The position numbers and the translations under genes are program-made. 30,746 nt of DNA from Nemertoderma westbladi. Its lineage: Eukaryota; Xenacoelomorpha; Nemertodermatida; Nemertodermatidae. Under the pieces are notes generated by a model. The model searched no databases, was not told the origin of the DNA, and saw only the letters and a list, made by a program, of their open reading frames with translations. The stretch lies in the NCBI GenBank assembly GCA_032718475.1, contig JAUCBJ010007255.1, forward strand, positions 1-30,746, written 5' to 3'. Each line of letters opens with the position of its first letter. Positions within the stretch are counted from its first letter, which is position 1. This document shows positions 17,993 to 27,349 of this stretch, piece by piece.

Positions 17993-20340
17993 TTTACACG
18001 GAAACAGCGGAGGAACACAACGAGGCAGTAGCCAAAGTCCTGACTGCCTGCGACGAGGCCGATATATCCATAAACCCGAAGAAGGTGCAGTTCTGCCTTC
18101 CAGAGGTTAAATTCGGTGGATATATCGTCTCCAAAGGGCAATACCGCATCGACCCAGACCTCACCGAGGACCTCCACCAATTCCCGGTCCCCACGAACCG
18201 ACACCAACTCCGGTCGTTCCTCGGCCTAGCCCAACAGTTGGGCAACTCCACGGCCGAGATCACCCGCCTCGTGGAACCACTACGTGGGTTGAACTCAAGC
18301 CGCACAGCTTGGTTGTGGCTCCCCGAACACCAGGTGGCGTTCGAGGCCACCCGGTCCGCGCTGTCTGCCCCCCACTACTTGTCCGGTTTCCAGCCGGACC
18401 GCAGAACCGAGCTGCTCACCGACGCCTCCCATCTCAACGGACTCGGTTTCCTCCTCCGGCAGTGGGATTCGGCCATGAACCACTGGCTAACGGTCCAGTA
18501 CGGCTCCCGGACCCTCGCCAAACACGAGGCCAACTGGTCCGGAATGGCCAAGCTGGAGGCCCTCGGGGCGGCCTGGGCGGCCCACAAGTGCCGCTACTTT
18601 CTCGACGGCCTCCGTCATTTCGATCTCGTAACCGACTGCAGCCCCCTGATACCGATTCTAAACGAGCGACGGTTGGATCAAGTCACGAATGACCGGTTAT
18701 TAAAACTCAAAACGGCTTTATCACGGTTCTCCTTCACCGCCCGACACCAGAAGGGGGCTAAACACGTGGTTGCTGATGCCTTCTCCCGGGCCGCAATCCA
18801 CCCCCCGGTCCCCACCGACTTAATCCTGACCCAGGAAGACGAGACGGACCGCGAATACATAATAAATGCGGCCATCGGCGCGATCCCAACCCTCGACTCC
18901 CGGGACGCCCGTCTCCAGGAAATTCGTGAGGCGGGACAACGCGACCCGACATACCGCGCCCTCCTCGCCACCATCACCGATTGCTGGCCCACGTCAAAAC
19001 ACGACGTCACCAACGACTGGGTCCGCCCCTATTACCAGTTCAGGTGTGACCTGATGGCCCAAGACGGGCTCATACTACGTGGTCCCCAACTATACATACC
19101 AACTGAGATGCGGGCCAATACACTCAGCCAACTCCATGCCTCGCACCAGGGCCTTAACAAAACTCAGGAACGGGCCAACCGGGCAGTCTGGTGGCCCACC
19201 ATCGCGAATGATGTGAAACAGGCTGTCGAACGCTGCCAGTCGTGTCAGACAGTCCTCCCATCCCACGCCCCCGAGCCACTGCAACACAACCCAGACGCCA
19301 CCCGACCGTTCCAGCGCGTCCACGTGGACCTCTGCGTAGTGACCGCCGTGAACTACCTCGTCTGCACGGACGACTACACGGGCTGGCCCACACTATTTCG
19401 CCTCGGCGCGGACACCACATCAGGGGCGATTATTCCCTGCCTCCGACGTCTCTTCCTCACCACCGCCGTTCCAACCATCCTTCACTCAGATAGCGGCCCG
19501 CAACTCGTGTCGGACGCGGTGCGCCAGTTCCTCCAGCGCTGGGGAGTACGTCTGGAGCCATCCAGCCCCCACCTACCTCGCACAAACGGACGAGCGGAGG
19601 CGGCCGTGAAGGCCATGAAGAAAATTATCAGGGGCGCTAACCACGACTCTGACGGCATCACACAGGGCGTCCTCGCATTCCGGAATACACCACGTTACGG
19701 CGGCCGGTCCCCAGTGGAACTCCTGTACGGGAGGAACATCCGTGAGGCCCTCCCCGCCCACTTCTCATCGTTCGACCCAAAATGGCGCGCACTTTTCTGG
19801 AGCTCGACGAAATCGCCGCCGAAAACTCAGCCGAGCTGCGCGCCAATTACGACTGCCACACACGCCCCCTACGCGCGCTCTCCATTGGCCAACCAGCCCT
19901 CATTCAGGACCCAGCGACCAAGCGTTGGACAGGCTATGGCACCGTGGTGGAGGTCCTCCCCAACCACGATTATCTCGTGTGCCAAGAAAGCGGTCGTACC
20001 GTCCGGCGCAACCGCGTCCTCCTCCGGGTCCGGAATTTTGCAGCGCCCACCAGCGGCCAACCACCGCAACAACCCACTCCAACGCCACAGCCACCGTTAC
20101 CCGTACGCACGACACCGACCTCACCAGCCCTGCCGCGACCAACTTGGGCACACATTGCGGGGCACCCAACCACCACCCCGCCAGTCGCAGACCACAGCCA
20201 ACCAACACCAGACGGCTCAGTCTCGATGCCAGAAGCACCCTACACCTCCGGGTCTGGGAGGGCAGTCAGGCCCCCATCGCGCTATGCGAATAGTGACTAT
20301 AGTAAACAATCCAATTAGCCCTACACAATGGGACATTTAG
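17935..20340 (+). CDS. Gypsy RT (end), RNase H and integrase
   Basis: This is the same polyprotein one frame over; the ATG is not a real start. Residues 14-17 (IVED, before IIIY) occupy the place of the RT YxDD box. RNase H follows, with LLTDAS (D163), E208, TDCS (D234) and VADAFSRA (D281). Integrase has HASHQG (H401, H404) and CQSC (434-437), a zinc-binding HHCC. Its DDE core is VHVD (D465), LHSDSG (D519) and NGRAE (E555), so the last two are 35 residues apart, as expected for retroviral-type integrases. Meaningful sequence ends near residue 616: at the AAAA run (19779-19782) the frame shifts again and the rest, to the stop at 20338-20340, is out of frame. Confidence 0.93.
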   Translation: MAHALRGIPNIGRIVEDIIIYTETAEEHNEAVAKVLTACDEADISINPKKVQFCLPEVKFGGYIVSKGQYRIDPDLTEDLHQFPVPTNRHQLRSFLGLAQQLGNSTAEITRLVEPLRGLNSSRTAWLWLPEHQVAFEATRSALSAPHYLSGFQPDRRTELLTDASHLNGLGFLLRQWDSAMNHWLTVQYGSRTLAKHEANWSGMAKLEALGAAWAAHKCRYFLDGLRHFDLVTDCSPLIPILNERRLDQVTNDRLLKLKTALSRFSFTARHQKGAKHVVADAFSRAAIHPPVPTDLILTQEDETDREYIINAAIGAIPTLDSRDARLQEIREAGQRDPTYRALLATITDCWPTSKHDVTNDWVRPYYQFRCDLMAQDGLILRGPQLYIPTEMRANTLSQLHASHQGLNKTQERANRAVWWPTIANDVKQAVERCQSCQTVLPSHAPEPLQHNPDATRPFQRVHVDLCVVTAVNYLVCTDDYTGWPTLFRLGADTTSGAIIPCLRRLFLTTAVPTILHSDSGPQLVSDAVRQFLQRWGVRLEPSSPHLPRTNGRAEAAVKAMKKIIRGANHDSDGITQGVLAFRNTPRYGGRSPVELLYGRNIREALPAHFSSFDPKWRALFWSSTKSPPKTQPSCAPITTATHAPYARSPLANQPSFRTQRPSVGQAMAPWWRSSPTTIISCAKKAVVPSGATASSSGSGILQRPPAANHRNNPLQRHSHRYPYARHRPHQPCRDQLGHTLRGTQPPPRQSQTTANQHQTAQSRCQKHPTPPGLGGQSGPHRAMRIVTIVNNPISPTQWDI
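19782..20318 (+). CDS. Gypsy integrase C-terminal domain and Pro-rich tail
   Basis: Third frame segment of the polyprotein. It reads ELDEIAAENSAELRANYD, then a GPY/F-type DNA-binding region (IGQPALIQDPATKRW...GTVVEVLPNHDYLV). A proline/threonine-rich tail ends KQSN with TAG at 20316-20318. No chromodomain is apparent. About 90 bp then separate the stop from the 3' LTR. An internal ATG coincides with the frame change and is not needed. Confidence 0.85.
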   Translation: MARTFLELDEIAAENSAELRANYDCHTRPLRALSIGQPALIQDPATKRWTGYGTVVEVLPNHDYLVCQESGRTVRRNRVLLRVRNFAAPTSGQPPQQPTPTPQPPLPVRTTPTSPALPRPTWAHIAGHPTTTPPVADHSQPTPDGSVSMPEAPYTSGSGRAVRPPSRYANSDYSKQSN

Positions 20341-20408
20341 TATTAACATTTAACTAGTAACATGTTATAAATAGTAATATAATGTACACTCACACAATCA
20401 ACCCCCCA

Positions 20409-20421
20409 CTATTAAGGGGTA
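20409..20421 (+). other. Polypurine-tract-like sequence
   Basis: AAGGGGTA lies immediately before the 3' LTR, the expected place for the plus-strand primer. It is short and partly self-complementary to the CCCCCC run 12 bases upstream. Confidence 0.5.
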
Positions 20422-20532
20422 TGTGTGATATAGGCGTAGCGTATATTAGACTGATTTGAATATATAGGCCGGCTACCGGTTTGACGGCAGTCTGGTTAGA
20501 TTGGACTGGCAGAACCGTTCCATCATTACATA
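20422..20532 (+). repeat. 3' LTR, 111 bp
   Basis: Same length as the 5' LTR and 110 of 111 bases identical, so the insertion is recent. Confidence 0.92.
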
Positions 20533-20537
20533 ACTTG
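20533..20537. repeat. Gypsy target site duplication, right copy (ACTTG)
   Basis: Matches 15588-15592. Family A LINE sequence TAAGAGAGAAG resumes directly after it. Confidence 0.9.
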
Positions 20538-21565
20538 TAAGAGAGAAGATCTTCTTAAGATAGCCTACAAAGATAAAACCGAACAAACAACAACAGAAAA
20601 CATTAACAAGGTTGAGAAAGCTAAGGACGATCTTAAATTGGCCTACAACATCAGCCAGGAAAAGTACATACAGGATAAAATTGAAGCAATTACAACTGCT
20701 CACATACAGCAACAATCAAGACTTACATGGCAAACTGTAAATGAGGTATCTGGTCGGAAAAGTTGTGCAAAGGGGCGCCTCAAAGCCGATAGTCCTAAAG
20801 AACGTGTTGGGAAGTGAAAAAATGACTTCAGCAACTTGCTTGGGCAGCCACCAAACATCGAGGTCAGCCCTACAAGGAAAATATATGACAAGACACTACC
20901 TATAGAAACACGGGACTTCACACCTGCCGAACTCCAAAGAAGCATTGAAAGCATGTCCAATAATAAAGCGAGTGGATTAGATGAAATCCCAGCGGAGGTA
21001 TGGAAAACAGGAGTGCTAAGCAGACCATTATTGAATGTTTGCAACCGGATATTAAAAGGGGAAATACCACCACCAATTCGGACTAAAGGTCAACTAAAAT
21101 GCCTCTCCCAAAGAAAGGAGACCTCGGTATACCAACAAACAATCGTGGGATCTGTCTGCTTGTGGTAGCTGCCAAAATATACAATAAAATGATTCTATAT
21201 AGGATTAGACCTCACATAGAGAAACTACTGCATCAGAGCAAAGGCGGATTTCGACCAAGTAGATCAACAATAGCTCAGATACTTGCACTACGGAGACTGA
21301 TTGAAGGAATTAAGTCAAAGAATCTCCCCGCAGTCATGACATTTATGGACTTCAAGAAGGCATTCGACTCCATCCATAGAGGTAAAATGCTTGAAATCCT
21401 AAGAGCTTATGGAATACCAGAAGTAATCGTTGCTGGCATTGGATTGTTATATTGTGACACAGAAGCACAGGTACTCTCACCAGATGGTGAAAAAAAGGTT
21501 TTTCTCAATCCTGGCTGGCGTACTGCACGCTGACACATTAGCACCATGTATTGCAATACATACGT
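20538..21565 (+). pseudogene. LINE family A linker and reverse transcriptase, copy 3
   Basis: The linker reads LAYNISQEKYIQDKI, then QTVNEVSG and SNLLGQPPNIEVSPTRK. Next come MSNNKASGLDEIPAEVWK and MPLPKKGDL, then KIYNKMILYRIRPHIEKLL, GGFRPSRSTIAQILALRRL, and AVMTFMDFKKAFDSIHRGKM (RT motif with catalytic Asp). After YGIPEVIVAGI, a frame change near 21500 continues as ILAGVLHADTLAP, where homology stops. The FADD box and everything beyond are missing. Frame changes near 20816, 21095 and 21500 make it non-functional. The RT differs clearly from family B (HRGKMLEILRAY against SRSRMFSILSLY). Confidence 0.85.
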
Positions 21566-21643
21566 GCTTGGGAAGCTAGCACAGACCTTCACTGCGACTC
21601 GTACCACCGTTACTATCCCGGACGCGCCTATGAGGGAGTGTAG

Positions 21644-21937
21644 GCCTACGCATTTCACCCCTACCTATTTCCCCAAATCGAACAGACAACTCGTATTCCC
21701 AGTTATGAACTGCTCAAACGTGTTGGTGAGTCCATTTCCACCAAATATGTGAGAAAATATTTGAAAAATATCAACCCAAATAACCTGGACTCTTATAATC
21801 TGCTTGGTTGTATCGGACGAGACCTGGAATACGGTGACATCCCGAGTTGCAAGAGGTCCACCGACGCTGTGGAGTCGTACAAAACTGTGAAGTCGTACAA
21901 ACGACTAAGGCGGGACCTGTCCATGCTGCGGTCTTGA
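21644..21937 (+). other. Open frame of unknown origin, 97 codons
   Basis: Open between a TAG at 21641 and a TGA at 21935; the first ATG is at 21749. It encodes a Tyr/Lys-rich sequence (IPSYELLKRVGES, KYVRKYLKNINPNN, LLGCIGRDLEYGD, VKSYKRLRRDL). The composition looks protein-like, and the same frame upstream (21545-21640) also reads plausibly through one TAG. No family was recognised. It lies just downstream of the point where LINE family A homology ends, so it may be the remnant of another mobile element or virus-like insertion. Confidence 0.3.
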
Positions 21938-22230
21938 GACGAGCGCTAAAGATCGTACGACCTCAACCCCTTCGACCCTCTGGTAGACGTGTTGATACCG
22001 AAACACCGTCCAAGGAGAGAAGAGCCGCCTCTATGGACATCGACCAACCAGGTACCTCGACCGGCGGATACACCGACTGCAGCCCCAACCCTTCTGATGC
22101 AATTGTATTGCACCCTTCCCCGATGAGTTATAGTCCTCCGAGTAAAGTGGCTCGTAGCGCCAGGAAGAAGACAACCACCACCCAAAAGTTCAAGAAACCC
22201 CGTAAACGTCGTTCTAGAAAGAAAGATTGA
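21847..22230 (+). CDS. Unrecognised 127-residue basic protein
   Basis: Overlaps the previous frame by about 90 bp in a different frame. The N-terminal third may be an accident of the overlap. From about residue 30 it reads LRRALKIVRPQPLRPS, MDIDQPGTSTGG, and a Ser/Pro-rich middle, ending in a strongly basic tail (KKPRKRRSRKKD) before TGA. Such a tail could bind nucleic acid or act as a nuclear localisation signal; that is inference. It could be the C-terminus of a longer protein whose upstream part is the 21644-21937 frame, joined by a lost base. No homology recognised. Confidence 0.35.
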   Translation: MQEVHRRCGVVQNCEVVQTTKAGPVHAAVLRRALKIVRPQPLRPSGRRVDTETPSKERRAASMDIDQPGTSTGGYTDCSPNPSDAIVLHPSPMSYSPPSKVARSARKKTTTTQKFKKPRKRRSRKKD

Positions 22231-24039
22231 TTGTTTAGAGTAGTTATTATATTAAGAAATTGTGACTCTATGTATATTTTATAGACCTAAGTCCCATTTT
22301 CTGGGAGTGGTGTTAAAGCTTTTGCGGCCAAAATGTCCCCATTTTACACAATGCGCTGGTTACTCTAAACCCTTAAAAAACTCTTTAAGAAATTTGTACT
22401 TTTATGAACTGATGTAAACTTACTCCCTCCAGCGTTTATTCTCAGTATAACACTTTCCCCTACATTCCCACAGAAACCCAAATACTCAGATTACGAAATC
22501 ACAAGCCATTGGATATTATTCTCTTTGTTTACATTACTTTTTGTTAGTCACCGTCCAATCAGTATACTTTCCCTCCTACGTCACCCCATACACTGAATTA
22601 CCGGATCCATTGGTTACGGGTTGATGGCATGGAAACTGGTCCCTGATTGGGAGTTCTTGCATGTTCCATACGTTCTACGGCGTTCGATATGATTCATGCT
22701 TTGTGAACTACTTGAGGCAAGAATATTCTTGCAGGTTTCAGTGAGAGTGTGTGAGTTTTTTATTCACTTCCTGATGCTTTTGCCCAGAAACATCAGTGAC
22801 TAGAAAGATACAGAACGCAAATCTATTTAACGTTCACAAACACTGACATACTACATTTGCACAACTCACTGCAACACGTCCTGGCTGTCTGATATTGCCG
22901 CAAAACCGCATTTTTATACTGATTTATGCTGTTATAATTTGTTGTTATTGTATCATATGGATTGATGTTATTAGTTGGAGAATACTTACGAATAACCGGT
23001 AGATCTCTTGGTTTTCATGATCATTGAGGTAAGCTGAGGGGTTTGCTATTCACAATTGCATAGCTCAAATAACAGTGGTTTGTATGAGTTTATGCTGTTT
23101 CATAGTCCCCAACGTACGTGAGTAAGTTCTCCCTATATGCAAGTAAATTGGTGGCTATTGGCAAATTAGCGTGTTTCAGTACTATTGCCCGTCCGTGTAA
23201 GAGTGTGAACGTATAATAAATACATCCCTAAAGGATGTAAACATTTGCGTTATCTTATGCCCACCCGTTGTAGTTAGTATAAGTCATATTTCTGCGTAGT
23301 ATTTAAAGCGCAACACCTGAAAGGAACTGTCAGTATTTAACGGAAAATAAACATAGTTTTTGGAGATTATATAGTAAAGCTCGATCAAATAATACAAGGT
23401 ATCCTACGTCTTTTTCCTACGACTTTCTGCCATCGAATCCAGTCTCCCACCTCCGGTGGGTCATACGCCGCGCTAGACTGGCTTCGGCTGTGTTCATCTG
23501 TTTTGGGCTGTCAGGTATTAATAGACATATAAATTAGCAGGTTAAACTGTTAAAGGTCTAAAAGCGCGAACATGTAGCAAATTGGGAATTCAAACTTGTA
23601 TACATATGCGTTCAGTTGCAATCAGAAGTCTTTTTAAGCGACTACGTGCATGGTTCAATCCAATAATCGGTAACATTCTCTCTAACTGTGCTAGGGTTTC
23701 ACGTATCCTACCGATGGATAACCTTTCTTTTCTTTGTAAATAATAATTATTGTAATATACACATTTGGTTTGCACTATTTACAGTAGATTAATTAATGTA
23801 ACTGGTTTATTTGTTTTGTGCTGTTCGTTTTGAATGTAGTATTTCTATTTTTATGGACAGTTATGTCTGGATTAAAGATTAAATAAATAAATAAATAACT
23901 TTGTGAAAAATGAATGAAATTCAAATAGAAATAATAATAGAAAATAGAAAAAGAAATATAAATATAAAAATAGCAAACAAACAATTTGCCAGTATTATTC
24001 ATATATCTTTACATTGATTTGACTTTTTGGTGAAAATGT
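22231..24039. other. AT-rich stretch, no supported gene
   Basis: No coding homology was seen over 1.8 kb. A short minus-strand frame at 23590-23775 (RIRETLAQLERMLPI) has no recognised family. An AAAT-type tail is at 23877-23898. Confidence 0.4.
23877..23898 (+). repeat. (AAAT)n run after GATT
   Basis: GATTAAATAAATAAATAAAT resembles the short-repeat 3' tail of a SINE or CR1/L2-like LINE, but no body of such an element was recognised upstream. Confidence 0.6.
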
Positions 24040-24317
24040 CCCCCACCCCCCAAATTTTTCTACAAATCTTTATCATATTTCTTGAAATTTGAAACACAAC
24101 TAGTTCAACTCACCGTGGTTGTTACCATGAAATTTTGATTTCGCCTTTATAATTTTTTTATAGGCTTTTAAAAAAGTGACTTTTGCGAAATCGCACCCTC
24201 CGTATCGTGGCCATTCTTCCATTAGACGTAATTTTTTCATATTATTAAAAAGCTCGCGTTGCAAGGATTCCAAATATGTAACAATATCTGAATTTCGTTC
24301 AGAAACAGCTGAGATAT
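24040..24317 (-). repeat. Dispersed ~280-bp repeat, copy 1, starting at a C-tract
   Basis: A C-run (24040-24051) followed by AAATTTTTCTACAAATC and about 265 further bases matches 30458-30746 with scattered substitutions and small indels. Conservation is highest in GATTTCGCCTTTA, TTTTGCGAAATCGCACC, and CGTTGCAAGGATTCC through to the end. Same orientation in both copies. Strand given as minus because the coding-like sense is minus. Confidence 0.8.
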
Positions 24318-24327
24318 AGGCGTTCAA
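24100..24327 (-). pseudogene. Coding-like remnant inside the dispersed repeat
   Basis: On the minus strand, 75 codons are open (ISAVSERNSDIVTYLESLQR..., then MKKLRLMEEWPRYGG). In the second copy the same frame keeps NSDIVTYLESLQR and MKKLRL but has stop codons. Conserved residues with decay elsewhere suggest that the repeat derives from a protein-coding element. Family not recognised. Confidence 0.4.
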
Positions 24328-24779
24328 AGATTGAAAGAATTATTGTTCACTGCAGGCCATTTATTCTAATTAATAAATACACAAAATTCTAGAATGTGTT
24401 ATTTATTTTATGAGTTGGTAGGCAACAGCGGTATACCTTTCCAATATATCTATTGCATCTATTCATACATAAACAAATTGTTCCAGAATATTGCGTATTT
24501 ATTAAATAGAATAAATGGCCTACAGCGAACGATAATTCTTGCAATCTTTGAACGCCTACTGTACCGGTTTCTCTACTGCTGTTCTCTCAGGCTATCAGTA
24601 CCGGTATTAGTATATATAGCACTATTTTGCTGCATTGTATGTACAGATGTAGGTATAAAGCAGGCATTTCTGTATTTTAGTACCGGTACCGGCACCGGTA
24701 CTGCTGTAGGCCTACTCTGTTTAACTACCTACTGTACCATTTAAATACGGTACTGGTAGGCCTACCGGCTGACCGGTTG
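24328..24779. other. AT-rich stretch with CCGGTA palindromes, no supported gene
   Basis: TACCGGTA-type and GTAGGCCTAC-type palindromes cluster at about 24681-24775. No coding homology. Confidence 0.4.
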
Positions 24780-25318
24780 TTTTGGTTAGAAAATCCCGCC
24801 TCATCTGTAACCTGCTACTTTGCCTGATTTGGTAAAGTGACCGTTTATTGTTTTGGTTAGAAAGGCCCGCCTCTGTAACCTGCTCCTTTCCTTCATTTTG
24901 TAAAGTGACTGTTTATTCTTTTGGTTAGAAAATCCCGCCTCTGTAACCTGCCTCTTTCCCTCAATTAATTAAGTGATCGTTTATTGTTTTGGTTAGGAAA
25001 TCCCGCCTCTGTAACCTGCTCCTTTCTCTCAATTGGTAATGTTATCGTTTATTGTTTTGGTTAGAAAATCCCGTCTCTGTAACCTGCTCCTTTCCCTGAT
25101 TTGGTAAAGTCACTGTTTATTGTTTTGGTTAGAAAATCCCGTCTCTGTAACCTGCCCCTTTCCCTCAATTAGTTAAATGATCGTTTATTGTTTTGGTTAG
25201 AAAATCCCGCCTCTGTAACCTGCTCCTTTCCCTGATTCGGTAAAGTGCCTGTTTATTGTTTTGGTTAGAAAATCCGGCCTTAACCTGCTCCTTTCCATCA
25301 ATTGGTAATTGTTTTTGG
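24780..25318 (+). repeat. 68-bp minisatellite, eight copies
   Basis: Units start TTTTGGTTAGAAAATCCCG at 24780, 24851, 24919, 24987, 25055, 25123, 25191 and 25259. Spacing is 71 then six times 68. Units share CTGTAACCTGCTCCTTTCCC and a variable CAATTGGT/GATTTGGTAAAGTGA block. Even- and odd-numbered units look alternately alike (CAATTA against GATTTG), hinting at a dimeric 136-bp higher-order unit. The last unit is degenerate. Confidence 0.92.
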
Positions 25319-25699
25319 CTATAAAATGAGTGTTTTGCTACGTCATGTGGTAATCGATTATCGATAACAACCACAAACTATTAAATTTAGAGTCTTTTAC
25401 CACACAGGCGCATATGGAATTCTAGCTCATAGTCTATAAATCATGGAATCATGGAATGTTTTGGCACAGGCATAGTGAAACCAACTGTCCGACAGACCAG
25501 AAATCAACAAATTTTGAATGTTTTGGCATAGGCATGTTGAAATCAACTGTCTGACAGTTTGAAGAAATACATACATAAAAAGTCATTAAAAGGACAATAA
25601 AAGTCATTAAAAGGACAACAAAAGTCATTATGCACAATTCGTAAAAAAAGGAGGTCAAAAAATCAAATAAAAGGACATAAAAAATCACTGCCTTTCTTT
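25319..25699. repeat. Short local tandem duplications, no gene
   Basis: GAATGTTTTGGCA.AGGCAT..TGAAA.CAACTGTC.GACAG occurs twice (25453 and 25517, 64 bp apart). AAAAGTCATTAAAAGGACAA repeats every 21 bp at 25578-25640. Confidence 0.6.
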
Positions 25700-26029
25700 T
25701 TCCACCAGCTTGATGATAACGTTGATTACGTATTCCAACAGGATGGAGCTCCCCCTCACTGGGGTCTTATAGTCCGTTCCTATCTTAATAGCACCTTTCC
25801 TGGGCGTTGGATAGGTCGTGATAGCCCAATACACTGGCCGGCTAGGTCTCCTGACCTAACCCCCTGTGATTTCTTCCTCTGGGGCTATTTAAAGAATATC
25901 ATGTAGCTACACACATTAACCAGCACTGAGCAGCTCAAAGATGCGATTGAAGAGGCCTTTGCCACTATACCCTCTAGTTTTTTGGCTCACAGCTTTGATG
26001 AAATGTCTGCCAGATTACTCAAAGTTTAG
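25700..26029 (+). pseudogene. Tc1/mariner-type transposase remnant, DD41D spacing
   Basis: This is the C-terminal third of an IS630-Tc1-mariner transposase, the enzyme that cuts and pastes the element. FHQLDDNVDYVFQQDGAPPHW contains the second catalytic Asp (QQD). HWPARSPDLTPCDFFLWG contains the third (PCD). Exactly 41 residues separate them, matching the DD41D group rather than Tc1 (DD34E) or mariner (DD34D). A TAG at 25904-25906, after GYLKNIM, breaks the frame, which resumes as TLTSTEQLKDAIEEAF to LLKV and TAG (26027-26029). The N-terminal DNA-binding region and first Asp are absent. Confidence 0.85.
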
Positions 26030-26263
26030 ACAGTTGGAGGAGGACATATTGAGGTATACTACAGTAGAACATTTATTACCTTGTATTATAAAGTATTTAT
26101 GTATCTAATTAGTATATTAAAACAATCAAATCCATGTTAGTTGCCTATTTTATCACTTTACGAAAAATAGTACTTTCCAGCTATCCAATGACACCATAAT
26201 TACTGAAAATCATTAATATGGAGCTGCACAAATCAAAATACAAAAAGTATCAAATTTTGTGGG

Positions 26264-26271
26264 ACACCCTG
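26264..26271. repeat. Target site duplication, left copy (ACACCCTG)
   Basis: Eight bases repeated exactly at 27403-27410, abutting both inverted repeat ends. Confidence 0.9.
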
Positions 26272-26334
26272 GGGTAAATCTTTTCGACCTACGCGTAGGC
26301 CTACGCGTAGCTAAGCGTAGCTACGCGTAGTTTG
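26272..26334 (+). repeat. Left terminal inverted repeat
   Basis: Contains three CTACGCGTAG units and one variant CTAAGCGTAG, ending in TTTG. It pairs with 27350-27402. Confidence 0.88.
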
Positions 26335-27349
26335 TAACTTCCATTCCTGTGATTTACCGGTAGGGCCAGACTTACTACCTTTATAACAACTACGCGTAGG
26401 TGTTTTAAAACTACGCGTAGTTATTTTGGAACTACGCGTAGGTATTTTGAAACTACGCGTAGGTACTACGCGTAGCTACGCGTAGGTGCTACGCGTAGCA
26501 GTCCTGATAACAATGATTTTTCATTTCAGGTCCGGTAGGGCTGAGTTGTTAGGCAAGTATCGGTATGTCAGGTATCTGATTTATCAGACAAAGGAATAAC
26601 AGAATCGGAAACTCATATCTCTACATACAGCACTGGTAATAAATAATATTCGGCTCTTTCACATACAAACACAGGATGAATAAAAAGTAGACTTAAAAAT
26701 TCCAGTCTCTTGATTCAAGTATCTTTGTTTCCATTGGATTATTTAAATATTCTACAGTAGTAACCTACCAATCTACCGGTGAAGTGGTTAAGCGAAAGCT
26801 GATAAATGCTGCATATAATCAATTGTTTGGTCAAATAACAAGTGCAACCAATCATGGTAGACAATTTAGTCTCCCCCTTCCCTTGTCAAGGGGTTAACAT
26901 ATTAAATATATCCTTGCCCTATCGTGGACAAAGGCAATAAAAAGCATAGAGAATCGATAAGAACCATCGGCCTATTTCCTTTGTAAACTATTTCTGAACT
27001 CTAAACATTATTACCGGTAACACATTTTAGCACCCGCAACGCATGAAGTGACGAATATGTAGTCTTAGCGTATTCCTCTATAGTATACAGGTATAGGAAG
27101 CATTACTGTTGAAAGCATTTGATGGTTGTGGGTTGTTTATTGAACATACCGTATTGTCTTATTTTAGTACTGAACCGCTTGGAATACGCAGGCCTACTAA
27201 TGATAAACGACGTATAGGCATAGTTATGGGTAGCACCTACGCGTAGTTATACGTAGCACCTACGCGTAGGACCTACGCGTAGCTACGCGTAGCACCTACG
27301 CGTAGTTAATGTTAAAACTCTGAAACTGGTGATATAGGACCCAATGTTG

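Larger units (their letters stand above)
15593..20532 (+). mobile_element. Gypsy-type LTR retrotransposon, 4,940 bp, nearly intact
   Basis: It has 111-bp LTRs at both ends (one mismatch), a putative primer-binding site directly after the 5' LTR, one gag-pol polyprotein, a purine-rich tract before the 3' LTR and a 5-bp duplication. Gene order is gag, protease, RT, RNase H, integrase, which places it in Ty3/Gypsy rather than Copia or BEL. No envelope gene is present. It is markedly richer in G+C than the flanks. Two one-base frame changes in the polyprotein (17922-17925 and 19779-19782) are the only visible defects. Confidence 0.93.
14812..21565 (+). mobile_element. RTE-like LINE family A, copy 3, split by a Gypsy element
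   Basis: The endonuclease part (14812-15592) and the linker/RT part (20533-21565) are contiguous in copy 2 but here are separated by an LTR retrotransposon. The 5' end is truncated within the endonuclease at GCTAAGCCC, and 3' homology fades after DTLAP in RT (about 21565), so both ends are incomplete. Confidence 0.8.
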
